Shown: piece by piece, positions 51,274 through 60,795 of the stretch
Position numbering within the stretch: the first letter of the stretch is position 1
Layout of the letters: each line of letters starts with the position of its first letter
DNA from: Thalassotalea sp. 42_200_T64
GTDB lineage: Bacteria; Pseudomonadota; Gammaproteobacteria; Enterobacterales; Alteromonadaceae
Length of the DNA stretch: 64,000 nt
Assembly (NCBI GenBank): GCA_002162925.1
Contig: MABC01000053.1
Coordinates: 82,535-146,534, forward strand
Direction of reading: 5' to 3'
The notes under the pieces: generated by a model
What the model saw: only the letters and a program-made list of their open reading frames with translations
Told to the model about the DNA's origin: nothing
The model's database searches: none
Made by a program: the position numbers and the translations under genes

Positions 51274-51774
51274 TTACATTAGTGTCGACATATCCACGTT
51301 ATCAAACGCCAGCACATCACCACCGAATTCTCTAGAAAAGGCTTTTGCATCACCCTCTTTACTAAAACTGGCTAAGGTTTTGCCCATCGCCCCAGTTTTG
51401 CTTGAACCTACCACAAACCAGGCAACTCTGGCATCGACAAAATAACCATCATTGGGCTCATCCCAAGGCATTTTACTCATGTCATGCACATAGATTGAGG
51501 TGACGTTACGTTTATTTTCCGGGTCTAAATAAAAGCTGAACATATCTCTGGTGGAGCAAAATTTGTGAACTGTTTCACCTCTGTCCTTACGGTATAATTC
51601 ACCTTTTGGTCCGGAAAAATTACTGATCAACATGCCACACAAATGACATTCATCGGAGCTTTCTATGGCTTGTGCTTGCAGCACTACTTGTTGTTGTTGT
51701 TGCTGTTGCTCTGAACAAGCAATCAGCAGTGTCAGCGAAATTAATGGTAACAACAGTTTAACGAGTTTGTTCAT
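51274..51774 (-). CDS. nosL: Copper lipoprotein NosL
   Basis: 166 residues. The track starts in nosY; ATG at 51774 gives MNKLVKLLLPLISLTLLIACS, a lipoprotein signal with lipobox LIAC. A seven-Gln run follows. ECHLCGMLI holds the Cu(I)-binding Cys and Met of NosL, and the C-terminal half FFVDAR-like region is conserved. NosL delivers copper to NosZ in the periplasm. Its ATG overlaps the nosY stop (TAATG), so translation is coupled. Confidence 0.92.
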   Translation of the reverse strand: MNKLVKLLLPLISLTLLIACSEQQQQQQQVVLQAQAIESSDECHLCGMLISNFSGPKGELYRKDRGETVHKFCSTRDMFSFYLDPENKRNVTSIYVHDMSKMPWDEPNDGYFVDARVAWFVVGSSKTGAMGKTLASFSKEGDAKAFSREFGGDVLAFDNVDMSTLM

Positions 51775-52592
51775 TACAAGGTCTTCTTTTTGAGAATGAA
51801 AATGGCAAGGCTTAGCGGGATTGCTACCCAAGCGAGTAAGGAAAGAATTAACTGAGATTGTGACATGCTGGCGTTAATCGCAATCGCGATTGCACCATTG
51901 ACATCACTACTGTCCAATCCTGACAGGTTTACTAAGCGGAAAATATCGGCAGGGTTTAACATCATCAGCTGAGTTAAGCCTTGTTGGCCAAGATCGCTAT
52001 CAATGCCTACCAATAGTGCTAATAGGGCTAGATCAAAGGCAAGCGCAAAGAAAAACCAGGTGATCAAGGCAAAGCCTGCGGCTTTTGACTTTTCACTTAC
52101 CGATAAACTGATCAAATAGGCAATGGCAGTAAAGCTTAAGCCGAGCAACACCGCACTAAAGATAAACAGTGCAAAGCTGGCAATAACCTGACTACTGTCC
52201 ATTTGAAAATACAACAACAAGGCTGAGCTGCCAAAGCCTAAAAATATTGCCAGGGCGATAATGGCACCCTGGCCGAAAAACTTACCTAACAGCAGTTGCG
52301 ACTTACTTAATGGGTAAGTTAACAACAACAATAAGGTGCCACTTTCTTGCTCACCAACAAAGCTGTCATAACTTAACAACAGGGCGATCAATGGGATCAG
52401 AAATACCGCCAAGCTTGCCAGGCTAGCTATCGTCGTCGATAGTGATGTTATCCCTATGCTGCCAGAAGCTGCGGCGCCAAAGTAGGTTAACCCTAGCGAG
52501 AGTACGGTAAATATCAGGGTGATAGACACTAGCCAGCGGTTTCTCAAACCATCCTGAAATTCTTTATTGGCAACGGTTAATATCTGCATCAT
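51774..52592 (-). CDS. nosY: ABC transporter permease NosY
   Basis: 272 residues with six membrane segments (SIASLAVFLIPLIALLLSYDSF... is typical of the ABC-2 NosY family). It forms the NosFY transporter that works with NosD in assembling the CuZ centre. Its ATG overlaps the nosF stop by four bases (ATGA). Confidence 0.92.
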   Translation of the reverse strand: MMQILTVANKEFQDGLRNRWLVSITLIFTVLSLGLTYFGAAASGSIGITSLSTTIASLASLAVFLIPLIALLLSYDSFVGEQESGTLLLLLTYPLSKSQLLLGKFFGQGAIIALAIFLGFGSSALLLYFQMDSSQVIASFALFIFSAVLLGLSFTAIAYLISLSVSEKSKAAGFALITWFFFALAFDLALLALLVGIDSDLGQQGLTQLMMLNPADIFRLVNLSGLDSSDVNGAIAIAINASMSQSQLILSLLAWVAIPLSLAIFILKKKTL

Positions 52593-53545
52593 GATTTTTT
52601 AGCTCCTGAATTTTTACTTCCAGATTTTTTACCGCCAAACAAGGGTAATGGTTGGGCGAGATAGTGTTGATATAGTTGTTCCAGATTAGCCGGCTCAACC
52701 TGAATATCCTTTACCGAATCATAAGACAATAACTGTTTTAAAATCGCCAGCTTTTCTTGTTCCGGCACCATTAATGTTTGTTTATCACCGCCAGCGCTTA
52801 AAAATTGACTCAATGTAGGATCGCTATTTACTGAGCCATTTAATCCAGTAGGTTTAATTCGTACCGGTAAATCTGCCTGTTGGCGAAGTTGCGCCAGGGT
52901 GCCGCTTGCCAATAATTTACCGCCAGATAATATCATCGCTCTATCGATGTGTTGTTCTACGCCGGGGAGTACGTGCGAACATAAAATAACACTGGAACCT
53001 TGTGTTTTTAATTGATCTACGGTTTGGTAAAAATCTCGGGTAGCAATGGGATCCAGGCCAACCGTAGGTTCATCTAACAACAAGAGTTTTGGTTTGCCAA
53101 TAAATGCTTGTGCCAACCCTAAGCGTTGTCGCATGCCTTTTGAATAGGTTTTTACTTGTCGCTTCATCGCGTGGCTAATGCCCACTTGTTCTAAAAGATC
53201 AATGGCCGTTTTTTTATTGAAACCTTTCAATTTAGCGAAGTAAGTAAGTACTTCCAAACCAGTGAGTTGGTCATAAAAACTGACATTTTCAGGAAGATAA
53301 CCAACCTTTGCCCGAGTATGCCAGGCCTCTTTTGAATCGGGCGCCATGCCCATCACTTCGACACTGCCACTGCTTGCTGAAATTACCCCGAGGATAAGTT
53401 TCATCATGGTGGTTTTGCCGGCGCCATTATGACCAAATAAACCCAGCACTTCGCCTTGATTTAAGGTCATGCTGACGGAATCCAGAGCATGGAGTTTTTG
53501 GTATTGTTTGCAAACATTTTGCAATGAGATCAGGGGAGTAGTCAT
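52589..53545 (-). CDS. nosF: ABC transporter ATPase NosF
   Basis: 318 residues. Walker A GHNGAGKTTMMKL (about 37-49), signature YSKGMRQRLGLAQ, Walker B LLLLDEPTVGLDP. C-terminal about 20 residues are Lys/Ser/Gly-rich and weakly conserved. Energises NosY for NosZ copper-site assembly. nosD ends 13 bp upstream. Confidence 0.94.
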   Translation of the reverse strand: MTTPLISLQNVCKQYQKLHALDSVSMTLNQGEVLGLFGHNGAGKTTMMKLILGVISASSGSVEVMGMAPDSKEAWHTRAKVGYLPENVSFYDQLTGLEVLTYFAKLKGFNKKTAIDLLEQVGISHAMKRQVKTYSKGMRQRLGLAQAFIGKPKLLLLDEPTVGLDPIATRDFYQTVDQLKTQGSSVILCSHVLPGVEQHIDRAMILSGGKLLASGTLAQLRQQADLPVRIKPTGLNGSVNSDPTLSQFLSAGGDKQTLMVPEQEKLAILKQLLSYDSVKDIQVEPANLEQLYQHYLAQPLPLFGGKKSGSKNSGAKKS

Positions 53546-53558
53546 CTTTTATTCATCC

Positions 53559-54905
53559 TTAATGCTGAGCATCAGGTTTAGTACTGGAAGAACTGCTGGT
53601 AGCTGAATTGATTGTTGCCAGTGACACTTCTTCTGCATTTGGGTGTGGTGATTGCATTAACGGATAGCTATCTTTAACCCCTGGTGGTTTTAGTACCGGG
53701 AATTGTCTTTGTACCCAGCGTAAAATAAGCACGGCTGGGCTGTCCATTAACATTTTCATTTCTGGATATTGCCAGACCAGTTTATCAATGCCATCGTTGG
53801 GCTCAAAAATCACATCACCAACAAGGTCATTGTTCATATCCCAGCCAAGGTAGTTGCTCCAGTAATTGCCTTTACCGTCTTTGCTCCACTCTTGTTTTTT
53901 GTTGGATACGTATTTTACTTGCGTTGGATTGTTGATAAAACTATTACCAAATACCTTGGTATTCTCAGAACCGGCGGTTAAATGAATACCAATCTCGCTG
54001 GTATGGATCAAATTATTACTGATGGTGTTGTAGGCTGAGTTATAAACAAATAACCCTTTACCATCACGGCCTAATACTTTGTTTTCAGGTTTAGTCCAAA
54101 CATCTTTAATAACATTGTCGGTAATTGTTGAGGACGTAATAAAGTTCAATAAAAAGCCATAGTCTTCACTATTTTTACTGGTATTTGCTGACACGATTAA
54201 ATGCTTGGAGCTCATTAAGGCATAACCGGCTCGGGTGTTATAGGTAAGATTGTTTAATACTTGATTGCTGTGCGAATACATGTAGTGAATGCCATAGCGT
54301 AAATCATGCATAGTGTTATTTTGCAGGACATTTTCTTGGCTAGAAATAATATAAAGGCCATCTCTGGTATTTGAGACATTGTTGCCACGCACTAAAACGT
54401 GTTTAACAATCGATAATTGAATGCCATTACCTCTATCGGCCGAGCGTAATTTGGTATTTCCTACGATGGTATTATTGAGCACTTTGATATGTTCGGCTTT
54501 CTGTAACCAAATACCAAAGCCACTGCCTTGCAGCTGGTTATTTTGAATGAGAATATTCTCGACTTTTTTATCTGAATATATGCCTGAGTTTTGTTCTGTT
54601 AAGTCATCTCCCCAGTTAATAATGGTGAGATCTTCAATGGTAATGTTGGAATTAAAAAGATGAATGGCATGGCCTTTACCCATGGCATCAATAATGGTTT
54701 CATTACTACCACGTAAAGTAATTTCGCGGTTGATAATAAAGTTGCCAAAGTAGTTTCCTTTGGCCAAAATGACGGTGTCGCCATCAATTGTATTATCGAG
54801 AATTTGTTGTAAGTTGTCTTGCGTTGAAACTTGCCATACTTGTGCCGTAGCTGTGTTGATAACAGCCATTGTCAGCATTAAATAAAGCAATATATTTCTC
54901 ATCAT
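53559..54905 (-). CDS. nosD: Periplasmic copper-site assembly protein NosD
   Basis: The first 14 track residues are unlikely; ATG 54905 gives MMRNILLYLMLTMAVINTATA|Q, a clear signal peptide, and 448 residues. The rest is a right-handed beta-helix of repeated N-x-I/V and G-I/L turns (NTISNNLIHTSEIGIHL). NosD hands sulfide/copper components to NosZ with NosFY. C-terminal 25 residues are Ser-rich. Confidence 0.92.
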   Translation of the reverse strand: MMRNILLYLMLTMAVINTATAQVWQVSTQDNLQQILDNTIDGDTVILAKGNYFGNFIINREITLRGSNETIIDAMGKGHAIHLFNSNITIEDLTIINWGDDLTEQNSGIYSDKKVENILIQNNQLQGSGFGIWLQKAEHIKVLNNTIVGNTKLRSADRGNGIQLSIVKHVLVRGNNVSNTRDGLYIISSQENVLQNNTMHDLRYGIHYMYSHSNQVLNNLTYNTRAGYALMSSKHLIVSANTSKNSEDYGFLLNFITSSTITDNVIKDVWTKPENKVLGRDGKGLFVYNSAYNTISNNLIHTSEIGIHLTAGSENTKVFGNSFINNPTQVKYVSNKKQEWSKDGKGNYWSNYLGWDMNNDLVGDVIFEPNDGIDKLVWQYPEMKMLMDSPAVLILRWVQRQFPVLKPPGVKDSYPLMQSPHPNAEEVSLATINSATSSSSSTKPDAQH

Positions 54906-54940
54906 TAAATGGTAATACCTTGTCAAATAGATAAGAGATA

Positions 54941-54970
54941 AAGGCATAATACGTTGCCGTATTATGCCTT
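54941..54970. other. Perfect 13-bp hairpin between nosZ and nosD
   Basis: AAGGCATAATACG-TTGC-CGTATTATGCCTT. On the nos strand it is followed by TATCTC, a poor T-tail. It may stabilise the nosZ mRNA end or lower expression of the maturation genes relative to nosZ. Confidence 0.7.
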
Positions 54971-54972
54971 AG

Positions 54973-55138
54973 TTAATACCAAGTTCACTAATTAACTGCT
55001 CATTTTTAATGGCTAAAATGAATAACTACGGCGTTATAAAATTTACAAGTAGAATAACTACTTACTAAATTTCATGGCTTGTATTTAGCCATTTTATCTC
55101 ATGAAAAAGTAGACCACTTTATTAATGAAATTGGTATA
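54973..55138. repeat. Palindromic intergenic repeat with TTGGTATTA-type ends
   Basis: The ends TTAATACCAAGTTCACTAAT and ATTAATGAAATTGGTATA are inverted relative to each other, and an inner pair (AATGGCTAAAAT / ATTTAGCCATT) is too. No gene is present. It resembles dispersed intergenic repeats of Colwellia-like genomes. It lies inside the nosRZ-DFYL operon. Confidence 0.6.
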
Positions 55139-55141
55139 CAA

Positions 55142-57034
55142 TTAAGCTTCTACTAGCATACGACCGCGCATTTCCATGTGCAGCGCATGACAGAACCAGT
55201 TACAGTAATACCATTGTACGCCAGGCTTGTCGGCAGTAAAGGTAATAGACGAGGTTGCTTGTGGTCCAATTTCCATTTGCACGCCGTGGTTAGTCATACA
55301 GAAACCATGCGTTACATCTTCAACTTGGTCAAGGTTAGTAACAATAACAGTGACTTCATCACCAAGTTTCACTTTAAACTCATTCATACCATAAGTTGGG
55401 GCAACTGAGGTCATGTAAACACGCACTTTTTTACCGTCACGAATAACCTTGTTGTCGGTGTAAACATCAACGCCATCTTTTTTCGCCATTGCAATTGTTT
55501 CAGCAAAGATTGGGTCGGTACGTGGCCATAATTTTAATGGTTTTATTTTACTACGGTGAACCATCATACAATCATGCGGTTCAGCAAAAGTTGGACCATC
55601 ATGAATCAACTTCATTTCATCGCCTGAAATATCAATTAATTGATCATTTTCAGGACGTAAAGGACCCACTGGCAAGAATCTGTCTTTAGAGAACTTACAT
55701 AAAGATATTAACCATTTACCATCGGCATCACGTGTTTCACCTTGTGTGGTATGGTTATGACCTGGTTGGTAATGAACGTCTAATTTTTGACGAATGTAGT
55801 TAACTTTTTTACCGTTATGAGCATCAATTGCGTCTTGAACATTCCATTTTGCAATTTGGCTATCAAGGAATAATGTCGTGTAGGCATTACCTTTGTTATC
55901 AAATGCAGTATGCAGTGGACCTAAACCTAATTCTGGTTCAGCAACAATGGTGTCACGCGGCTTAATTTTATCGGCAAATAATGCATCTAATTTCTTAATA
56001 GAAATAATAGAAACAGTTGGTGATAATTTACCGTTAGCGACGAAGTACTCACCATTTGGTGAAGTATTCAACCCATGTGGTGATTTAGGTACTGGAATAT
56101 AACGCGTTAATTCAGAACCTTTACGACCATCTAAAACAGGTACATTGTTACCGTTATAGGTTTTGAATTTACCAGCCTTAAGTGCTGCCTCACAAGCCGC
56201 TAAACTAAAGATAACCACATGGTCACGCTCGGCGGTGATCATTTCACCTAAGTTCATCCCCATTTCTGAGTTGTAACACGTTGATGCAAAATATTTACCA
56301 TCGTAATCGGCATCGGTATTATCTAGGTTACCGTCAACCATTACTTGGAAAGCCATTTCCATGGTTTCTGCATCAATTACGTTGTATAACGAACGGTATG
56401 TACTAACATCTTCCATGCCAGATTTACCATCGTTATTCATCGGGATTTCAAATTCACCATTACAAACCACATATTTAGTGTATGGTGCTTTTTGTACGCG
56501 TAAACCGTGAACTGCTTGTACGTTTGGAACCGTAAGCATTTTGTCACATTTCATTACGTCACAACGTATACGAGCAACACGAGAGTTGGCTTTATCATTA
56601 ATGAATACGTATTTACCATCGTATCGACCATCTTGCATACTCATATGCGGATGATGAGAATCACCAGCAAGTAAATGGGCACTTTCGCCTTTAATGCGCT
56701 TACTTTCTTCCGTTAATCCCCAGCCTGTTGCTGAGTCGATGTTAAATACAGGAATACGCATAAGCTCGCGCATTGACGGAATGCCCATGATGCGTACTTC
56801 GCCAGAATGACCGCCTGACCAAAAGCCGTAATACTCATCAAGATCACCCGGATGAACAAAGGCTTCGTTTTTTGCATATTCTGCAGCATTGGCTTTTGCC
56901 GTGCTCGCAAACATAGCGGCAGTCATAGGAGCAGCAATTGCGCCAGCACCTAATAAGGCAGTTTTACCAAAAAATTTTCGTCTTTCTTTGTTTTCCAGCT
57001 CCAATTCATTAGAGCGTTTGTCTTCGTTACTCAT
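55142..57034 (-). CDS. nosZ: Nitrous oxide reductase NosZ
   Basis: 630 residues, reduces N2O to N2 in the periplasm. A Tat signal ([15 protein letters not shown]) marks the clade I type. The seven-bladed propeller holds the CuZ His ligands in DSHHPHMS and GHNHTTQGE and elsewhere; the C-terminal cupredoxin domain has the CuA site in [12 protein letters not shown]. All look intact. Downstream of nosR by 80 bp and upstream of nosDFYL. Confidence 0.97.
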   Translation of the reverse strand: MSNEDKRSNELELENKERRKFFGKTALLGAGAIAAPMTAAMFASTAKANAAEYAKNEAFVHPGDLDEYYGFWSGGHSGEVRIMGIPSMRELMRIPVFNIDSATGWGLTEESKRIKGESAHLLAGDSHHPHMSMQDGRYDGKYVFINDKANSRVARIRCDVMKCDKMLTVPNVQAVHGLRVQKAPYTKYVVCNGEFEIPMNNDGKSGMEDVSTYRSLYNVIDAETMEMAFQVMVDGNLDNTDADYDGKYFASTCYNSEMGMNLGEMITAERDHVVIFSLAACEAALKAGKFKTYNGNNVPVLDGRKGSELTRYIPVPKSPHGLNTSPNGEYFVANGKLSPTVSIISIKKLDALFADKIKPRDTIVAEPELGLGPLHTAFDNKGNAYTTLFLDSQIAKWNVQDAIDAHNGKKVNYIRQKLDVHYQPGHNHTTQGETRDADGKWLISLCKFSKDRFLPVGPLRPENDQLIDISGDEMKLIHDGPTFAEPHDCMMVHRSKIKPLKLWPRTDPIFAETIAMAKKDGVDVYTDNKVIRDGKKVRVYMTSVAPTYGMNEFKVKLGDEVTVIVTNLDQVEDVTHGFCMTNHGVQMEIGPQATSSITFTADKPGVQWYYCNWFCHALHMEMRGRMLVEA

Positions 57035-57114
57035 TCTAATTCTCCATCTTGCTGTTAAATTTTACTAATTTTAAACGTTTTTTATTGCTTCATTTTACGG
57101 TTTCAGTTTGTTGC

Positions 57115-59247
57115 CTAGGCAACTTCCACTGCTGGAATTTGTTGCTCTTTAAATTTATTCTTTTTGCGTGCCAGTTTTTTCAATGGCGGACATTTCTGCT
57201 CATTAAAGTAAGTCACCTGGCAATCGAGGCAATAATGACATTCGCGCATATTAATGGTGCCATCGGGATGAATGGCCTGAATTTCACATTCTTTTGCACA
57301 AGTTTTACAAGGTTGACCACATTCAGGGCGGCGTTTGAGCCAGTCAAATAGTCTTAAGCTATTGCCGGTGGATAGTGCTGCGCCTAGCGGACATAAGTAA
57401 CGGCAGAAAAATTTGCGGGTAAACACGTTGATCAACAATAGTAGTAATGCCCAGATAATGAAAGGCCATTCGCGGTCAAACTTTAATAAAAACGTGGTTT
57501 TAAACGGTTCAATTTCGGCAAATTGCTCGGCCATAGCCAGTGAATCGAGAGATAAGCCGAATAAGGCTAATAAAATAAGGTACTTAATCGCCCATAAGCG
57601 TTCATGAACAGCAAAAGGAAAATCGTATTGCGGTATCTTGATATAACGGGCGGCAACGTTAATTAATTCTTGCAACGCACCAAAGGGACATAACCAGCCA
57701 CAATATACCGCACGACCCCACAGTATAATGGTAACCGCTGCTGCGCCCCAAAGAATGAAGATCACCGGGTCGAGTAAAAATAAGTCCCAGGAGAAATCAG
57801 ACATAAACGCTTGTAAGAAGGTAAATACATTGACCACCGACAATTGCCCGCCCCAAGACCAGCCGATAAAGACGACGGTAACTACGAGGAAAGCATGGCG
57901 AAAGTTATGCAAAAACGTTGGGTGTCTTACCAATAAGTCTTGGAAGAATAGGGTCGCTAGTAAGACCACCATTAATGAGAGCAGGGCGATCACTTCAATA
58001 TTTTTTTCTTGCCACACTTGTTGAGTAAGGGTTAATTCTGGTTCCGGCAACACTACAGGCGGGCGGTACACATACGTATCTAGTGTATGATAATCGCCTT
58101 TAAAACTGGTGAAGAGACTGTCCATCGCACCAAGTTGACGGCGCACTAGCAGTTCTAACTGCCAGTCAGCCCCCGGATTAAATTGATGGTGCTCACGGAT
58201 AATGAATAACGACATTTCATTGAATTTAGGTGTTCCCGGCAAATAAATGTCAGTGATACGGTTATGATCTAAATCTCGAAAGGAAATGGCATCGTCATTT
58301 TGTAATACCTGTATTCGGTCAAATATGCCGCCGCGCACATAGCCTGAGCCTTTATACGAATAACCATTACCTAACAGCGCAATGGCATGCTCCCCAGGTT
58401 TTAGTGATTGCATTAACCAGTTGTATTCCGCATCCCCCAATAAATTTCTTCCTACATTGGGTAAATTGACCTGGGCATAAAACACTTCAGCAAACATATC
58501 TTGTTTTTGATTTTGCCTGGCTTGTTCAACATGTTCAGCAGCGGTGCCAACAAAGGCAGCATCGATTGTTTTTCGATTCAGGTATAGTTTTCTGATTGAG
58601 CCATCACCGACTAAGGCTTGCCAATCACTGGCTTGATAAACGTCGGGTAAAATGGTGGCCATCGGCAATTTGATTTCTTCACTGGCGCTGATAATGCCTA
58701 ATGCTCTGGCAGCGATCGTCGCCGATTTGGTGATTGCAACATTCATCACCATCACGGTGACTGTGGCACCAGATAAGCCATCAATGTGGATCATGTTCTC
58801 GGTTTGATTACCGCCAACCTTTAATCTATCGCTTACCTTCAAGCCCATATATTGGTCGGCAAATTTAAATAATTTTTCTTCAGGAATACCGGCAAGAATA
58901 ATCGGTTCGTGATGCTCTAACACTTTCGCGCCGAGGTAAATCCCTTGTGGGTCGATAGCCACCAGCATATTTACCGGCTCGCCCGAATATGCCGGGATCT
59001 TATTGATATCATTGGTTTCAAAGGCATAACCGATAATTTCATTATCTTGCTCTATCGACCAGTGCGGCACTTCACCAGATTTATCATTAATTTTGCTGGC
59101 ATCTGGAAAGATTTGTTTCATTACCACGATAGGATCTTTTGGCGGACTGACAAAAAGCGCCTGGGCCGAAGGTATAGCGCCAAATGACAAGACTAAAAAG
59201 ATAGTCAAAGGTACAAAGAGTAATTGATATAGTCGTTGCTTGAGCAT
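57115..59247 (-). CDS. nosR: NosR, membrane flavo-iron-sulfur protein for N2O reduction
   Basis: 710 residues. A signal peptide, an FMN-binding periplasmic domain with DGLSGATVTV (Thr for covalent FMN, about residue 160), then membrane helices with GRAVYCGWLCPFGALQE and FFCRYLCPLGAAL, and two [4Fe-4S] clusters in CGQPCKTCAKECEIQ and CHYCLDCQ. It feeds electrons to NosZ and is needed for its expression or activity. No apbE/nosX for FMN attachment is in the window. First gene of the nos operon. Confidence 0.95.
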   Translation of the reverse strand: MLKQRLYQLLFVPLTIFLVLSFGAIPSAQALFVSPPKDPIVVMKQIFPDASKINDKSGEVPHWSIEQDNEIIGYAFETNDINKIPAYSGEPVNMLVAIDPQGIYLGAKVLEHHEPIILAGIPEEKLFKFADQYMGLKVSDRLKVGGNQTENMIHIDGLSGATVTVMVMNVAITKSATIAARALGIISASEEIKLPMATILPDVYQASDWQALVGDGSIRKLYLNRKTIDAAFVGTAAEHVEQARQNQKQDMFAEVFYAQVNLPNVGRNLLGDAEYNWLMQSLKPGEHAIALLGNGYSYKGSGYVRGGIFDRIQVLQNDDAISFRDLDHNRITDIYLPGTPKFNEMSLFIIREHHQFNPGADWQLELLVRRQLGAMDSLFTSFKGDYHTLDTYVYRPPVVLPEPELTLTQQVWQEKNIEVIALLSLMVVLLATLFFQDLLVRHPTFLHNFRHAFLVVTVVFIGWSWGGQLSVVNVFTFLQAFMSDFSWDLFLLDPVIFILWGAAAVTIILWGRAVYCGWLCPFGALQELINVAARYIKIPQYDFPFAVHERLWAIKYLILLALFGLSLDSLAMAEQFAEIEPFKTTFLLKFDREWPFIIWALLLLLINVFTRKFFCRYLCPLGAALSTGNSLRLFDWLKRRPECGQPCKTCAKECEIQAIHPDGTINMRECHYCLDCQVTYFNEQKCPPLKKLARKKNKFKEQQIPAVEVA

Positions 59248-59338
59248 GCCAGCTATTAAAACCTTACAAAAATAAACAAACCCTGCGGCAAAATGTCGCA
59301 GTTAAATTGTGAGTGTACCCGTCTCGAATTGTTGTGAA

Positions 59339-59352
59339 CTGATTTGGATCAA
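59339..59352 (-). promoter_or_regulatory. FNR/NNR-type site upstream of nosR
   Basis: CTGATTTGGATCAA matches TTGAT-N4-ATCAA at 9 of 10 bases, 92 bp upstream of the nosR ATG. FNR, ANR and NO-sensing DNR/NNR proteins share this motif and control nos genes in other bacteria. Confidence 0.68.
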
Positions 59353-59530
59353 CACTTAGTTAATTATTTTCGAGCATGAATTTCCTTGAACAAGAGGGGC
59401 ATTACTTAGCCGCACCGGTGCTTTATAGTCGTGCTACATTTAATAACACTAAATCATTACGATTAATGTAAAGTAGTTGTTATAATTAAATAAAATAGTG
59501 TTGGAGAATATACCGATGTTGGAGAAAAGC

Positions 59531-60061
59531 ATGCGTAGCGTAATGTATCTATTGTTGGCTTTATCAATGTCAGCTTGTGTTCAGGTAAATACTGAAATTG
59601 CAAAAGCAGAAACGCAATTAGCCATTTCCAGTGTCCATGATCGGGAGCTACTGCTTGATCAAAACTCAACATTTGCCTTTACGCCATTACAACAAAATGA
59701 GCATGGTGCGGTATTTTCCATGGTAACCGCCGAAATTGAAATGTTTCTGAAACAAAAAGGCTTTCAACAGGTAACACCTGAACAACAACCCACTTTTTAT
59801 ATTGGTTATATTCTTGAACGTGAGGATGAGTTAAGTGATGAGCAGTTGTCTGAAACCTTTGGCTTAAACCCAGGATTACCTGATCTGCCAGAGCTAGAAA
59901 AAGGCACCATGTTGATCTTTGTCTTAGATGGTGAGAGTAAGCAGTTTGTCTGGCGAGCAGCAGCCCAGGGCTTTGTCCTTGATGATTTAGATGCCGAGCT
60001 GAAAAAATTGCGATTGCAACAAGTTGTCCATTCGACCTTAAGCCAGTTCAACAACAAATGA
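59531..60061 (+). CDS. DUF4136 lipoprotein
   Basis: 176 residues from ATG 59531 (GGAG six bases before; ATG 59516 is also possible). Lipobox LSMSAC at residue 16. The body fits DUF4136: FAFTPLQQNEHGAVFSM, FLKQKGFQQV, PTFYIGYILERED, and late KGTMLIFVLDGESKQFVWRA. Outer-membrane or inner-membrane anchored periplasmic protein, function unknown. Divergent from nosR. Confidence 0.82.
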   Translation: MRSVMYLLLALSMSACVQVNTEIAKAETQLAISSVHDRELLLDQNSTFAFTPLQQNEHGAVFSMVTAEIEMFLKQKGFQQVTPEQQPTFYIGYILEREDELSDEQLSETFGLNPGLPDLPELEKGTMLIFVLDGESKQFVWRAAAQGFVLDDLDAELKKLRLQQVVHSTLSQFNNK

Positions 60062-60218
60062 TCACGTTTCAATACACTATAATAACAATGTATTTGAAAC
60101 TTTCAGTGAATAGTTTTGGTCTATTTACATAGCGCTATTGATTATTGGCGCTAGGTTATTAGCGACAAAGCAATAGAGCAACATATTGATATCAGTTATC
60201 TGATAAAAGGTGGTAGTT

Positions 60219-60731
60219 ATGAAAAAGGTAATGAATGTCATTGCAGTAATGTTCACCGCAGCGATATTTACTGCCCCAGCGTTGGCTGGCCAGGCAGAAA
60301 TTGAGTGGGTGAAACCCGATAAGTTTACCGATATAAAGCAAGCCAATGAATCAAGAAGTAATTTTCAAAAGCGAGTTTTTAAAGAATTCGATCAACATTT
60401 TATGGCGTTAGCGGCAAAACTTCCAAATGGACAAACATTAAAGGTGTCGGTGACTAATTTAGACTTGGCTGGCGATGTTCGTTATATGGTGGGACCGAAT
60501 AACGCGACCATACGTATTGTTGACGATTTGTATTTTCCAAAAATGAAGTTTGATTATCAACTACTTGCCGCTGATAACAGCGTGATCAGCAGTAACAAGG
60601 TTGACATTAAAGACATGGCGTTCAACTTCGGCATACGCCGTAGTACGAGTTCAAATGCCTTTCATTATGAAAAAAACATGATCGATGACTGGTTTTATGA
60701 CACTTTTCCTACGACCAAGGATAAAAAATAA
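60219..60731 (+). CDS. Secreted DUF3016-like protein
   Basis: 170 residues from ATG 60219, with AAAGGTGG before it (the track uses GTG 60210). Signal peptide MKKVMNVIAVMFTAAIFTAPALA. The body (IEWVKPDKFTDIKQANESRS, FNFGIRRSTSSNAFHYEKNMI) fits DUF3016. Periplasmic, function unknown. It follows the DUF4136 gene by 157 bp. Confidence 0.78.
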   Translation: MKKVMNVIAVMFTAAIFTAPALAGQAEIEWVKPDKFTDIKQANESRSNFQKRVFKEFDQHFMALAAKLPNGQTLKVSVTNLDLAGDVRYMVGPNNATIRIVDDLYFPKMKFDYQLLAADNSVISSNKVDIKDMAFNFGIRRSTSSNAFHYEKNMIDDWFYDTFPTTKDKK

Positions 60732-60749
60732 ATTATCGGACTTGGTATT

Positions 60750-60776
60750 AAAGCGCCTAGTCTAGCAAGGCGCTTT
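60750..60776. terminator. Bidirectional terminator
   Basis: AAAGCGCC...GGCGCTTT with an 11-base loop, between two convergent genes. Confidence 0.65.
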
Positions 60777-60795
60777 AACCTGTTTATTAATGTGC

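Noticed and set aside
52589-53545. Generic drug-export ABC ATPase
   Set aside because: Position between nosD and nosY and the fused start/stop overlaps make NosF far more likely.
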